This document shows positions 6,467 to 14,066 of a stretch of 21,048 nt of DNA, piece by piece (position 1 is the stretch's first letter; the number at the start of each line of letters is the position of its first letter). The notes under the pieces were generated by a model. That model ran no database searches. It was not told where the DNA came from and saw nothing but the letters and a program-made list of their open reading frames with translations. The stretch lies in assembly GCA_937916365.1 (NCBI GenBank), contig CALFSY010000161.1, positions 1-21,048 on the forward strand, read 5' to 3'. Both the position numbers and the translations under genes were made by a program. Origin of the DNA: an uncultured Jannaschia sp. (GTDB lineage: Bacteria; Pseudomonadota; Alphaproteobacteria; Rhodobacterales; Rhodobacteraceae).

Positions 6467-8734
6467 TCATTCGCACTTTGAATATCCGCAATTCGTGCAA
6501 TTTAGACATCCTTCGACCCGATGTAGGGTGTATTGCCCGCACATTGGGCATGCCGCCCCTGCAGGAGGGGCGAGGTCACCCACCAATGCCGCCTGCGGAT
6601 CGGATTTTAATCCTAGCCCTTCGCCCGCGATAAAGCCGATGGCGATCAAGTGCCGCTCGACCACGCCGCCGATGGCGGCCAAAATTGATGGGATATATGT
6701 GCCGCCCATCCACGCCCCCCCGCGGGGGTCAAACACGGCTTTCAATTCTTCAACGACAAAGGAAATATCCCCACCCCGCCGAAACACCGCCGAAATCATC
6801 CGTGTTAATGCGACTGTCCATGCAAAATGTTCCATATTTTTAGAGTTTATGAACACTTCAAAAGGCCGTCTTTGCCCGTCTAACACAATGTCATTGATGG
6901 TGATGTAAAGGGCATGTTCGCTGCCTGGCCATTGCAATTTATAGGTTTGACCCTCCAATGCGGGGGGGCGGTTTAATGGTTCGGTTGTGAACGCGTGAGT
7001 GTCTGTGTCGGTGGGTGGCGCGTCGATGTTTGGATGATCATTTTGCGCGCTTAGCACACTACCGGTTATGGGATTGGGGCGATAGGTTGTGCACCCTTTG
7101 CACCCTGTTGCGTAGGCCGTGGCATACACATCTTTGAACGTGTCAAAATCAATGTCTGCGGGCACGTTAATCGTTTTGGAAATTGAACTGTCAATCCAGG
7201 GTTGGGCGGCGGCCTGCATGTGCACGTGGTCTTGCGGGCTAAGCGTTTGGGCCGTGACAAAATGATCGGGCAGGGGGGCATTGTCATAGAGATTGCGCCA
7301 CGCCTGCACGGCATAATCGGCGACCTCTTCCTCGGTGTGGGTGCCGTCGGGTTGCAACACCTTACGAGTATAGGCCGTGGCGAAAATCGGCTCAACCCCC
7401 GAAGATACATTGCCCGCATAAAGCGAAATTGTGCCCGTAGGCGCGATTGAGGTCAAAAGCGCGTTACGCAAACCGTGCGTTGCGATGGCCTGTTGCACAT
7501 CGTTGTCCAGCCGCTGCACCATTGGGGCTTTCGCATACGCCTCTGCATCGAACAGTGGAAACGCGCCTTTTTCTTGCGCTAAACTGGCCGAGGCACGATA
7601 GGCCGCGTTGGCAATCGCGCGCAGCCATTCGGCGGTTTGTGCTGCAGCATCCGCCGCCCCATAGCGCCGCCCCACCATCGCCAACGCATCCGCCAACCCC
7701 GTTACCCCTAAACCAATGCGGCGCTTTGCCTGTGCTTCGTGTGCCTGTGCCTTTAGTGGAAATTTCGAGGCATCAACGACATTATCCATCATCCGCACCG
7801 CCGTGGCGACCAGTTTCTGTAGTGTTGTTTGGTCAATCCGCGCGTTGGCGGTAAACGGCGCCTCAACCAACCGCGTTAGGTTGATCGACCCCAAAAGACA
7901 CGCGCCATAAGGTGGCAAAGGTTGTTCCCCGCATGGGTTTGTGGCCGCAATCGTTTCGGCATATTTAAGATTATTTTCGGCATTGATACGATCAATGAAA
8001 ATAACCCCAGGTTCGGCATAATCATACGTGGCGTGCATGATCGTATCCCACAGCGCGCGGGCTTGAACCGTGCGATACACTTTGTCATCAAAGACCAAAT
8101 CCCACGGTGCATCGGCGGCCACGGCGGCCATAAACGCATCCGTCACCAAAACCGATACGTTAAACATGCGCAACCGCGCGGGATCGGATTTTGCGGTGAT
8201 AAATGACTCAATATCCGGGTGGTCACAGCGTAGCGTGGCCATCATTGCCCCGCGCCGGGATCCTGCGGACATGATCGTGCGGCACATCGCATCCCACACA
8301 TCCATAAAACTTAAAGGTCCTGATGCGTCCGCCGCAACACCGGCCACCGGTGCGCCTTTGGGGCGCAGGGTGGAAAAATCATATCCGATCCCACCGCCTT
8401 GTTGCATGGTTAGCGCGGCTTCTTTCAAACTTTCAAAAATGCCAGATATGGAATCGGGGATCGCCCCCATAACAAAGCAATTAAATAGCGTGACATCGCG
8501 CCCCGAACCCGCCCCGGCCAAAACGCGCCCGGCGGGCAGAAATTTGAAATCTTCCATCGCTGCGTAAAAGACAGATTCCCACACCCCCGGGTCGTTTTCG
8601 ACCGCGGCCAATGCGTGGGCCACGCGGCGCCAACTGTCTTCGACCGATGTATCACTCGGCGTTCCATCGGGATGTTTCAGGCGGTATTTCATACCCCAAA
8701 TTTGTTCGGCGATGGGGGCGGCAAAACGGGTCAT
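6467..8734 (-). CDS. nrdJ: Adenosylcobalamin-dependent (class II) ribonucleoside-diphosphate reductase
   Basis: A 755-residue protein that reduces ribonucleotides to deoxyribonucleotides with a radical made from coenzyme B12. The catalytic barrel carries the class II hallmarks: FNCFVMGAIPD near residue 85, QQGGGIGYDFSTLRP, and NPCGEQPLPPYGACLLGSIN, where Asn, the radical cysteine and Glu are all present. Further on come VTGLADAL, SIAPTGTISLYAGNVSSGVE and TGCKGCTTYRPN. A TSCPD-like domain (about 600-700) and a cysteine-rich tail CPMCGQYTLHRVEGCLNC complete the usual B12-enzyme layout. ATG 8734 is preferred to GTG 8740 because AGAGG lies 5 bases before it. No AdoCbl riboswitch is visible in the short upstream region. 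rpsD follows downstream under its own promoter. Family and full length are clear. Confidence 0.96.
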   Translation of the reverse strand: MTRFAAPIAEQIWGMKYRLKHPDGTPSDTSVEDSWRRVAHALAAVENDPGVWESVFYAAMEDFKFLPAGRVLAGAGSGRDVTLFNCFVMGAIPDSISGIFESLKEAALTMQQGGGIGYDFSTLRPKGAPVAGVAADASGPLSFMDVWDAMCRTIMSAGSRRGAMMATLRCDHPDIESFITAKSDPARLRMFNVSVLVTDAFMAAVAADAPWDLVFDDKVYRTVQARALWDTIMHATYDYAEPGVIFIDRINAENNLKYAETIAATNPCGEQPLPPYGACLLGSINLTRLVEAPFTANARIDQTTLQKLVATAVRMMDNVVDASKFPLKAQAHEAQAKRRIGLGVTGLADALAMVGRRYGAADAAAQTAEWLRAIANAAYRASASLAQEKGAFPLFDAEAYAKAPMVQRLDNDVQQAIATHGLRNALLTSIAPTGTISLYAGNVSSGVEPIFATAYTRKVLQPDGTHTEEEVADYAVQAWRNLYDNAPLPDHFVTAQTLSPQDHVHMQAAAQPWIDSSISKTINVPADIDFDTFKDVYATAYATGCKGCTTYRPNPITGSVLSAQNDHPNIDAPPTDTDTHAFTTEPLNRPPALEGQTYKLQWPGSEHALYITINDIVLDGQRRPFEVFINSKNMEHFAWTVALTRMISAVFRRGGDISFVVEELKAVFDPRGGAWMGGTYIPSILAAIGGVVERHLIAIGFIAGEGLGLKSDPQAALVGDLAPPAGAACPMCGQYTLHRVEGCLNCTNCGYSKCE

Positions 8735-8755
8735 AGGCACCTCTGACTAAGGTAT

Positions 8756-8785
8756 ATTACATAGCTTGATAGAAAATAATATCAA
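8756..8785 (-). promoter_or_regulatory. Candidate nrdJ promoter containing an inverted repeat
   Basis: On the minus strand TTGATA (8785-8780) and TGTAAT (8761-8756) are 18 bases apart and would start transcription about 15 bases before ATG 8734. The -35 is also one arm of the perfect dyad TTGATA-N8-TATCAA (8785-8766), which could be an operator. It does not match an FNR box, whose arms are only 4 bases apart, nor an NrdR box. The region is AT-rich, so the call is tentative. Confidence 0.35.
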
Positions 8786-8949
8786 TCAGAATACACAATA
8801 CTACGAATCTAATATAGCCCTCAGTGGTAGCTCTACTTGAGAGAAAGGGCCAAATCATAGAACGTTATATAGTAATGTTTAGCCTTGGATCGCAAACAAC
8901 GTTTTATTAAAGGTAAATAAAGCAGTAACATAGCGTTGAAGGAAACAAA

Positions 8950-9351
8950 ATGGAACGGTATGTAATTGATAAATATACGTTTAGGGTTAGTAGGTTTTTA
9001 GCGGGCGTTATATCTGCTATACTTTTTGGAATTATTTTCGGAATAATTTATACTATTGCTGTTGTGATAAATCCGTTTATTTATATTAATTTTCTGCTGG
9101 CGTTTATAGCAGGGGTTCTTTTGGTTATGAGCGTGAATAATATACAAAGATTTTTTGGCACTACCAGTTTGTTAAGTGCATTTTTTAACGGTATTCTATC
9201 ATTTGTGATCTTTCTGTGGGTATATTATAGTGGTTGGCTCATGGTAGAAGGATACGAACCTTGGGCCAGTTGGGCCCAGATACGCACAACAGATGATGCC
9301 GTGAGGATTCTTCAAGTTCCCCTATCGGAACCATTTCGGTTTTCTTTTTAG
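8950..9351 (+). CDS. Small membrane protein ORF (N-terminal part of a broken gene)
   Basis: A 133-residue open frame starting MERYVIDKYTFRVSRFLAGV, with AAGGA 6 bases before the ATG. Three hydrophobic helices are visible at about residues 16-40, 44-63 and 74-96, then a short soluble tail with GYEPWASWAQIRTTDDAVRI. It ends at a TAG codon, but the same frame stays open beyond it into another membrane segment, so this ORF is more likely the front part of a longer protein than a complete one (see the pseudogene entry). The sequence is much AT-richer than the flanking core genes. I do not recognise the family. It is divergent from nrdJ across 215 bases that hold no other gene. Confidence 0.55.
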   Translation: MERYVIDKYTFRVSRFLAGVISAILFGIIFGIIYTIAVVINPFIYINFLLAFIAGVLLVMSVNNIQRFFGTTSLLSAFFNGILSFVIFLWVYYSGWLMVEGYEPWASWAQIRTTDDAVRILQVPLSEPFRFSF

Positions 9352-9863
9352 GAAGTTGCCCCAGTTTATGAATACGCACTTTCTAGGCGCGGTGGGGGTA
9401 ATGCGGCTGGAATAGGCGAAAATTTAACCATGTGGTTTTGGATTGCCGAACTTGTTTTGATTGGTTTAGGGCTTGTTATCCCCTTAACGCAAGATCCTTA
9501 TATGATAAACCCAAATACTGGTTCCAAGATGAAAAGCCGCAAAACCTATCCGATTATGATACCGACTAATCCGGACATATTAGTTTCTGAATTTGAAAAG
9601 GCGATTTTTCACAAATTCCCCCCTTAGAAATAGATTGGGCAAACCTACCAGGTGATAAAAGACGCCGTGGGTCTTTTATTCCGTCTGGACAGTTGGAATT
9701 ATTTCGAGATCGCAGCAATCACAGTATTTATGCAATTTCAATCTCTTTAGATGGATTTAAATTAGATAGCGATGGGGATTGGGAAGATTCTTTCGATGAT
9801 CCAATCATAAAAGGTTTACTTATTAACGAGGATGCGAAAGAAGAGATCATGCAGAAACTCTAA
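8950..9863 (+). pseudogene. Decayed membrane protein gene: in-frame TAG and a frameshift
   Basis: Reading frame 8950 passes a TAG at 9349-9351 and stays open for 91 codons as EVAPVYEYALSRRGGGNAAG, then through a fourth hydrophobic helix MWFWIAELVLIGLGLVIPLT (from 9430) to a TAG at 9625. At the run of six C at 9618-9623 one extra C would shift into a frame that continues IPPLEIDWANLPGDKRRRGS and ends at TAA 9861-9863 after MQKL. Repairing both lesions gives one protein of about 304 residues: three or four membrane helices, then a soluble C-terminal domain with many acidic residues. I infer a single gene inactivated by one nonsense and one frameshift mutation; separate short genes, or sequencing errors at the C run, are the alternatives. 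The AT-rich composition suggests an acquired gene. No family was recognised. Confidence 0.6.
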
Positions 9864-9936
9864 GCGCATAAAAATAATGTGACATAACTTGAGGCTATTA
9901 TCGTCGTATAAATCGCTTAATAATTTGATTTCATAT

Positions 9937-9973
9937 TTGCGGATGCGGATTTTAGCAAAATATGCATCCGCAA
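9937..9973. repeat. Large inverted repeat (37-base imperfect hairpin)
   Basis: TTGCGGATGC (9937-9946) pairs exactly with GCATCCGCAA (9964-9973). Inside, after one G-T wobble and one mismatch, ATTTT and AAAAT pair around an AGC loop, so nearly the whole 37 bases fold. It lies 74 bases after the decayed membrane gene and about 45 bases before the promoter of the DUF1489 gene. There is no T run after it on the plus strand, so it is not a typical terminator. It could be a transcription stop, an element end or a remnant recombination site; I cannot choose. Confidence 0.55.
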
Positions 9974-10017
9974 GCGATGTAATGCGTCCAGTGCAGTTCG
10001 AGGTAGAAATCAACAAG

Positions 10018-10046
10018 TTGCAGTTTCTAAGAAGTTAGAATACTAT
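10018..10046 (+). promoter_or_regulatory. Promoter of the DUF1489 gene
   Basis: TTGCAG (10018-10023) and TACTAT (10041-10046) are separated by exactly 17 bases, a good sigma-70-type pair. Transcription would start near 10053, about 36 bases before the GTG at 10089. Confidence 0.55.
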
Positions 10047-10088
10047 ATATATGTTATAGACATTCAAATATACCACGTGGGGCCTACG

Positions 10089-10532
10089 GTGGATCATTCA
10101 AAAACAATACATTTGATTAAATTATGCGTAGGCGCTGACAGTGTCGAAGATTTGTTGGCCTGGCAAAAAAATCCGCAAGCATGTGGCCCCGATGGATTGC
10201 CCCGCCATGTCACACGGATGTGGCCCAAACGCGCGGACGATATTTTGCACGGTGGCGCGCTTTATTGGGTTTTTAAGGGGCTTGTGCTGTGTCGACAGCC
10301 TATTTTAAGGTTGGACGCGGTTGATGGCGGCGATGGAATTCGGCGTTGCGGTATTGTGTTGGATCGCCACGTTGTGCGCGTGGTTGCCACGCCACGCCGC
10401 CCGTTTCAAGGGTGGCGTTACCTGCACCCCGCCGATGCCCCGCGCGATCTTGGGCGAGGTCGTGACCACGCTGCAGACGATCACCTGCCCCTTGCCCTAC
10501 AATCGGCATTGGCGGAAATTGGCGTGATCTAA
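10089..10532 (+). CDS. DUF1489 family protein
   Basis: A protein of about 147 residues that contains TIHLIKLCVGADSVEDLLAW, then GPDGLPRHVTRMWPKR, ALYWVFKGLVLCRQPILRLD, GIRRCGIVLDRHVVRVVATP and RRPFQGWRYLHPADAPRDLG. I recognise these blocks as the DUF1489 family, which is widespread in Alphaproteobacteria and has no established function. It is small, soluble and rich in Arg and Trp, with no signal peptide. The start is uncertain: GTG 10089 is preferred because members usually begin a few residues before the HLIKLCVG block and because GGGG lies 8 bases upstream; GTG 10077 would add four residues. The gene converges on hisG with only 8 bases between the two stop codons. Confidence 0.88.
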   Translation: MDHSKTIHLIKLCVGADSVEDLLAWQKNPQACGPDGLPRHVTRMWPKRADDILHGGALYWVFKGLVLCRQPILRLDAVDGGDGIRRCGIVLDRHVVRVVATPRRPFQGWRYLHPADAPRDLGRGRDHAADDHLPLALQSALAEIGVI

Positions 10533-10540
10533 AGGCGACC

Positions 10541-11227
10541 TTAAAGGTTCAGCTTCGCCATAAGATCGGCCAAGGCGCGGTCCCCCGCATCCGCCCATGT
10601 GGCACGCTGTGATCGAAATAATGTTGCCTCTGACCGGTGAATCACCCCATCGTCCAAAATTTTCAAATGGTTGGCCCGCAAAGTTTCCCTGGTTGAGGTA
10701 ATGTCGGCAATCGCCTCTGCCATGCCGTGGGCGACAGTGCCCTCTGTCGCGCCTTGGCTATCGACTAGGCGGTAATCGGCCACACCGGCATCGCGCAAAA
10801 AATCCCGCGTTAATCGATGGTATTTCGTGGCAATGCGTAATCGAAACCCATGCCGCGCACGAAATGCGGCGGCAACGGCGTCCAAATCATCCAGTGTTGT
10901 TACATCAATCCAACATTGTGGCACCGCGATCACCAAATCTGCATGGCCAAACCCCATGGGGGTTAGGGGGGTGACCGCCTGATCCCAGGCAGGGATGCGT
11001 TCTTGGACCATGTCACTACCGGTGACGCCCAGGTGCAGGCGCCCCGCCGCCAAATCGCGCGGGATTTCCCCCGCACTTAACAGCATCGGTTTTATGCCCA
11101 TGCCGGTTATTTCGGCGGCATATTCCCGTTCGGCCCCTGCGCGGCGCACATCAATCCCGCGTTCGGCAAACCAAGCAAAGGTTTTTTCCATTAGCCGCCC
11201 TTTGGACGGTATGCCCAACCGCAGCAT
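10541..11227 (-). CDS. hisG: ATP phosphoribosyltransferase, short-form catalytic subunit
   Basis: A 228-residue protein beginning MLRLGIPSKGRLMEKTFAWF, the length of short-form HisG, which lacks the C-terminal regulatory domain. It carries the family blocks LHLGVTGSDMVQE (near residue 65), RIATKYHRLTRDFL and the PRPP-binding loop VDSQGATEGTVAHGMAEAIA. The enzyme condenses ATP with PRPP, the first step of histidine biosynthesis. Short HisG needs HisZ to form an active, histidine-sensitive octamer, and hisZ is directly upstream: the hisZ stop and hisG start overlap as TAATG, so the two are translationally coupled. This matches the known stoichiometric partnership. The downstream end abuts the convergent DUF1489 gene. 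Complete, with no odd features. Confidence 0.97.
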   Translation of the reverse strand: MLRLGIPSKGRLMEKTFAWFAERGIDVRRAGAEREYAAEITGMGIKPMLLSAGEIPRDLAAGRLHLGVTGSDMVQERIPAWDQAVTPLTPMGFGHADLVIAVPQCWIDVTTLDDLDAVAAAFRARHGFRLRIATKYHRLTRDFLRDAGVADYRLVDSQGATEGTVAHGMAEAIADITSTRETLRANHLKILDDGVIHRSEATLFRSQRATWADAGDRALADLMAKLNL

Positions 11228-12384
11228 TATGGCGCGCCCTTTGTGTCCGCTGTGGTCTTCGCCATGGCTTGCAACACAAGATCGGGGCGGATTACACCGC
11301 CAATTGCGGGCATAACGATGTGTGCCCCACCGCCCAAGGCCCGGGTGAGCGCATCATACCGCCCCCCTGTGGCCAAAGGGGGTAAATCAGGGCGATGGGG
11401 GGCCAGGAACCCAAACACAAAACCATCGTAGTATTCCATCGTGGTTTGCCCAAAATTCGCCTCGTAATACAGGGTGGTCGTGTCAATGCCGATCTGTTCT
11501 AGGGCCTCCATTCGCGTGGCAAATTGGTCCAACGCGGGGGTTAGGCCCGGCATGTCTGCGCGCAAATCGCACATCCGTTCATATGCGGCGGGCAAGGGCG
11601 CGCGCAAGCTAAGGAGCGTGTGTAAAACCCCAGCCTCGGTCGATGAAATGGGTGGGACGGCATAGTCGGCGACCAACGCTGTCACACGATCAACAATATC
11701 TTGGGTGGTGCGTAGGCCAATTTCCGGCGCTGCTGCGGCGATGAGCGGTGTCGCCCCCTGCGCCTTGACCGCCGCGATCAACGCGGCGCGCCCTTTGGGC
11801 ATGGGGGTTTGGCCGGTATAGCGATCCAAAAGTGCGCGAAACCGGCGCGGGCGCCATACATGCCGCCGCAGCGCCGCCTTGCGCGTCGGGGTTGTGGACA
11901 GTGTGTCGATTGCCGCCAACAACAACCCCATATCCCCCACAACCGCGCCCGTGGTTGTGGCATTTAATGTGCGGGAAAAAAGCGCAAACATTTCCGCGTC
12001 GGCCTTTATTGGGGCAGTTCGATCAAATTTTTCAAACCCCACCTGTAGATAAGCATTGGGTCGACCAACACCCACGGGTTGTTTGCGAAACACTTGGCCC
12101 GTGTATGTATAACACGCCGGACCTGCCCCCATGCTAGCGTGCATCGCGGCGATAGGCACCGTGAAATCGGGGCGCAACATCATTTCGCCACGTTCGGGAT
12201 CATCCGTCACATAAGCCCGCGCGCGAATGTCTTCGCCATACAAATCCAACAACATTTCGGCCGGCAGTAAAAGGTCCGGGTCAACCGGCTCGGCCCCGGC
12301 GGCCATAAAAATGGATTGGAGGCGCGCGGCCTCAGCCTGAAGCGCGGCCTTATCAACCATGGGTAATGGGGGGGGTGGCGTCAC
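11227..12384 (-). CDS. hisZ: ATP phosphoribosyltransferase regulatory subunit HisZ
   Basis: A 385-residue relative of the HisRS catalytic domain. MLLDLYGEDIRARAYVTDDP, MMLRPDFTVPIAAMHA, TYTGQVFRKQPVG and the late motif VFGFLAPHRP...LATGGRYDALTRALGG are HisRS-like, but the aminoacylation residues and anticodon-binding domain are missing, as is usual for HisZ. It binds short HisG and confers histidine feedback control. The start is read as GTG 12384, which overlaps the hisS stop codon as GTGA, with GGA about 11 bases upstream; the later ATG 12360 has no ribosome binding site. A run of eight C (12375-12368 on the coding strand) lies between these two possible starts. Third-party neighbours are hisS upstream and hisG downstream, each overlapping by a few bases, so this is one operon. 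Confidence 0.94.
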   Translation of the reverse strand: MTPPPPLPMVDKAALQAEAARLQSIFMAAGAEPVDPDLLLPAEMLLDLYGEDIRARAYVTDDPERGEMMLRPDFTVPIAAMHASMGAGPACYTYTGQVFRKQPVGVGRPNAYLQVGFEKFDRTAPIKADAEMFALFSRTLNATTTGAVVGDMGLLLAAIDTLSTTPTRKAALRRHVWRPRRFRALLDRYTGQTPMPKGRAALIAAVKAQGATPLIAAAAPEIGLRTTQDIVDRVTALVADYAVPPISSTEAGVLHTLLSLRAPLPAAYERMCDLRADMPGLTPALDQFATRMEALEQIGIDTTTLYYEANFGQTTMEYYDGFVFGFLAPHRPDLPPLATGGRYDALTRALGGGAHIVMPAIGGVIRPDLVLQAMAKTTADTKGAP

Positions 12385-13859
12385 CGATGACGATCCAAAA
12401 TTGCGCGAAGCTCAGAAACCAAATCCGACAACGGCACCTCAACCTGTGCGGGTTGGCGTTTCCATTCCTCTAAGCTGGCCTGTTCGGCCAGTTTTGCCCC
12501 CAGGATCAGATCTTTGATCTGCACAACGCCGCGCGCGGCCTCATCTGAGCCTTGAATAATGGCCGTGGGCGCGCCGCGCCGATCAGCGTATTTGAGTTGA
12601 TTGCCAAAATTTTTCGGATTGCCCAAATAAACCTCGGCCCGTAGGCCCGCATTGCGCAATGTTGCGGCGATGCGTTGATAGTCTGCCATGCGGTCACGAT
12701 CCATCACGGTAACGATAATTGGCCCTTCTGTTGCGCCGGTCAACTGCCCCTTGGCCTGTAGGGCGGCCAACAATCGGTCAACCCCGATTGACATGCCCGT
12801 GGCCGGCACCGTCTGTCCCGTGAACCGTTTGACCAAATCATCATACCGCCCCCCACCGGCGACGGACCCAAATTGCCGTGGACGGCCCTTTTCGTCAAGG
12901 ATTTCAAACGTTAACTCGGCTTCATATACAGGGCCGGTGTAATATCCCAAACCCCGCACAACGGATGGATCAATGATAATGCGATCACCGCCATAGCCCT
13001 GAGCGGAAAGAAGATCAGCAATAGTTTCAAGTTCTACCACCCCATTCAATCCCGTTGCAGAGGCCGCCACAATTTGTCGCAAATTCTTTAGGGTTGCCGC
13101 GCCGGTGGGATGTCGGGCCAGGGTAAAGGCCAATATAATGTCGACCTGCGCGTATGAAAGCCCGGCGCCCGGGGTGAAATCGCCGCTTTCGTCTTCACGG
13201 CCTGACCCCAATAGGGCGCGCACGCCGCTTTCCCCTAGCCGGTCAAATTTGTCGATTGCACGCAAGACGATACCGCGCGTCTCGGCTTTGTCATCACCGG
13301 CCAGGCCCGCAACCTCCATCACGCCGCTTAACACCTTGCGGTTGTTCAGCCGCACCACATAGTCACCGCGGTCAATCCCCACGGCCTCAAGCGCGTCGGC
13401 CAACATGCTGCACATTTCTGCGTCGGCGGTCACACCGGGCGCGCCCACTGTGTCGGCATCGCATTGATAGAATTGGCGAAACCGGCCTGGCCCCGGTTTT
13501 TCATTACGCCATACCGGCCCCATGGTGTAACGGCGATAGGGGGTTGGCAAATCGGCACGGTATTGGGCGGCCACGCGTGCCAGGGGGGCCGTCATGTCAT
13601 ATCGCAACGCCAGCCAGGTGCCATCATCGTCAAAGGCAAACACCCCTTCGTTGGGACGATCCACATCGGGTAGGAATTTGCCCAACGCCTCAACCGTTTC
13701 AATGGCAGGGGTTTCCAGGGGATCAAACCCATGGGCATGGTAGATCTGGGCAATTTGGTGCAGCATCGTTTGGCGTTCGATGACCGCTGCACCAAAATCG
13801 TCGCGAAAGCCTTTGGGCAGGGCCGCACGGGCGCGCGGGGTATTTTTAGATTTGGCCAT
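12381..13859 (-). CDS. hisS: Histidyl-tRNA synthetase
   Basis: A 492-residue class II synthetase that charges tRNA-His. The order is: motif 1 region PKGFRDDFGAAVIERQTMLH, the active-site block LALRYDMTAPLARV (84-97), motif 2 YTMGPVWRNEKPGPGRFRQF (111-130), the histidine-binding HisA motif GLGYYTGPVYEAEL, motif 3 GMSIGVDRLLAALQ, and a C-terminal anticodon-binding domain (about 395-490). It is longer than the enteric enzyme (424 residues), as expected for the alphaproteobacterial form. In the motif 2 loop Lys 121 and Gly 123 stand where the E. coli enzyme has an Arg and a Gln involved in recognising the extra G-1 of tRNA-His; this is the type known from alphaproteobacteria whose tRNA-His lacks G-1. 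It heads the hisS-hisZ-hisG operon. No ribosome binding site precedes the ATG; a perfect TATAAT 6 bases upstream suggests a leaderless message. Confidence 0.97.
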   Translation of the reverse strand: MAKSKNTPRARAALPKGFRDDFGAAVIERQTMLHQIAQIYHAHGFDPLETPAIETVEALGKFLPDVDRPNEGVFAFDDDGTWLALRYDMTAPLARVAAQYRADLPTPYRRYTMGPVWRNEKPGPGRFRQFYQCDADTVGAPGVTADAEMCSMLADALEAVGIDRGDYVVRLNNRKVLSGVMEVAGLAGDDKAETRGIVLRAIDKFDRLGESGVRALLGSGREDESGDFTPGAGLSYAQVDIILAFTLARHPTGAATLKNLRQIVAASATGLNGVVELETIADLLSAQGYGGDRIIIDPSVVRGLGYYTGPVYEAELTFEILDEKGRPRQFGSVAGGGRYDDLVKRFTGQTVPATGMSIGVDRLLAALQAKGQLTGATEGPIIVTVMDRDRMADYQRIAATLRNAGLRAEVYLGNPKNFGNQLKYADRRGAPTAIIQGSDEAARGVVQIKDLILGAKLAEQASLEEWKRQPAQVEVPLSDLVSELRAILDRHR

Positions 13860-13865
13860 GGTGCC

Positions 13866-13871
13866 ATTATA
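13866..13871 (-). promoter_or_regulatory. -10 element of the hisSZG operon (leaderless start)
   Basis: A consensus TATAAT (13871-13866) is followed by six bases (GGCACC) and then the ATG of hisS, which puts the expected transcription start at the A of the start codon. The -35 region 17 bases upstream (GAGGGA) is poor. Together with the absence of any ribosome binding site this points to a leaderless mRNA. The spacing is seen directly; the mechanism is inferred. Confidence 0.5.
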
Positions 13872-14066
13872 TCTTTGATCGTTTATGTTCCCTCTACCCC
13901 AAGGCGAACAGAGGGGGCAAGATGCGGTATCTGATTAAGCAAAATGTTTAGCGCGCGAATAGGTGGCGTAACGCAACGCGATCGACAGGGGCGGTTCATG
14001 TATATTTTCCAGGTTAGATGCGATAGTTTTTTGATATTGAATGCTTCAAAATGTTATTTTGACACT

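Noticed and set aside
7447..8567. Long plus-strand frames opposite nrdJ (7447-7854 and 8070-8567)
   Set aside because: These are antisense shadows of a gene with full-length homology; their proteins show no domain.
8800..8870. GCTACCACTGAGGGCT on the minus strand upstream of nrdJ, resembling part of a cobalamin riboswitch B12 box
   Set aside because: The box is imperfect (no GCCACTG), and the other conserved stems of a riboswitch of about 200 bases are absent.
9816..10016. A 66-codon minus-strand open frame
   Set aside because: It spans the 3' end of the decayed membrane gene and the 37-base hairpin; no ribosome binding site and no recognisable sequence.
10534..10559. GGCGA-N16-TCGCC spanning the convergent DUF1489 and hisG ends, as a shared terminator
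   Set aside because: A five-base stem with a large loop and no T run is too weak to call.
13256..13783. A 175-codon plus-strand frame opposite hisS
   Set aside because: Antisense shadow of hisS; Arg-, Pro- and His-rich composition typical of such shadows.
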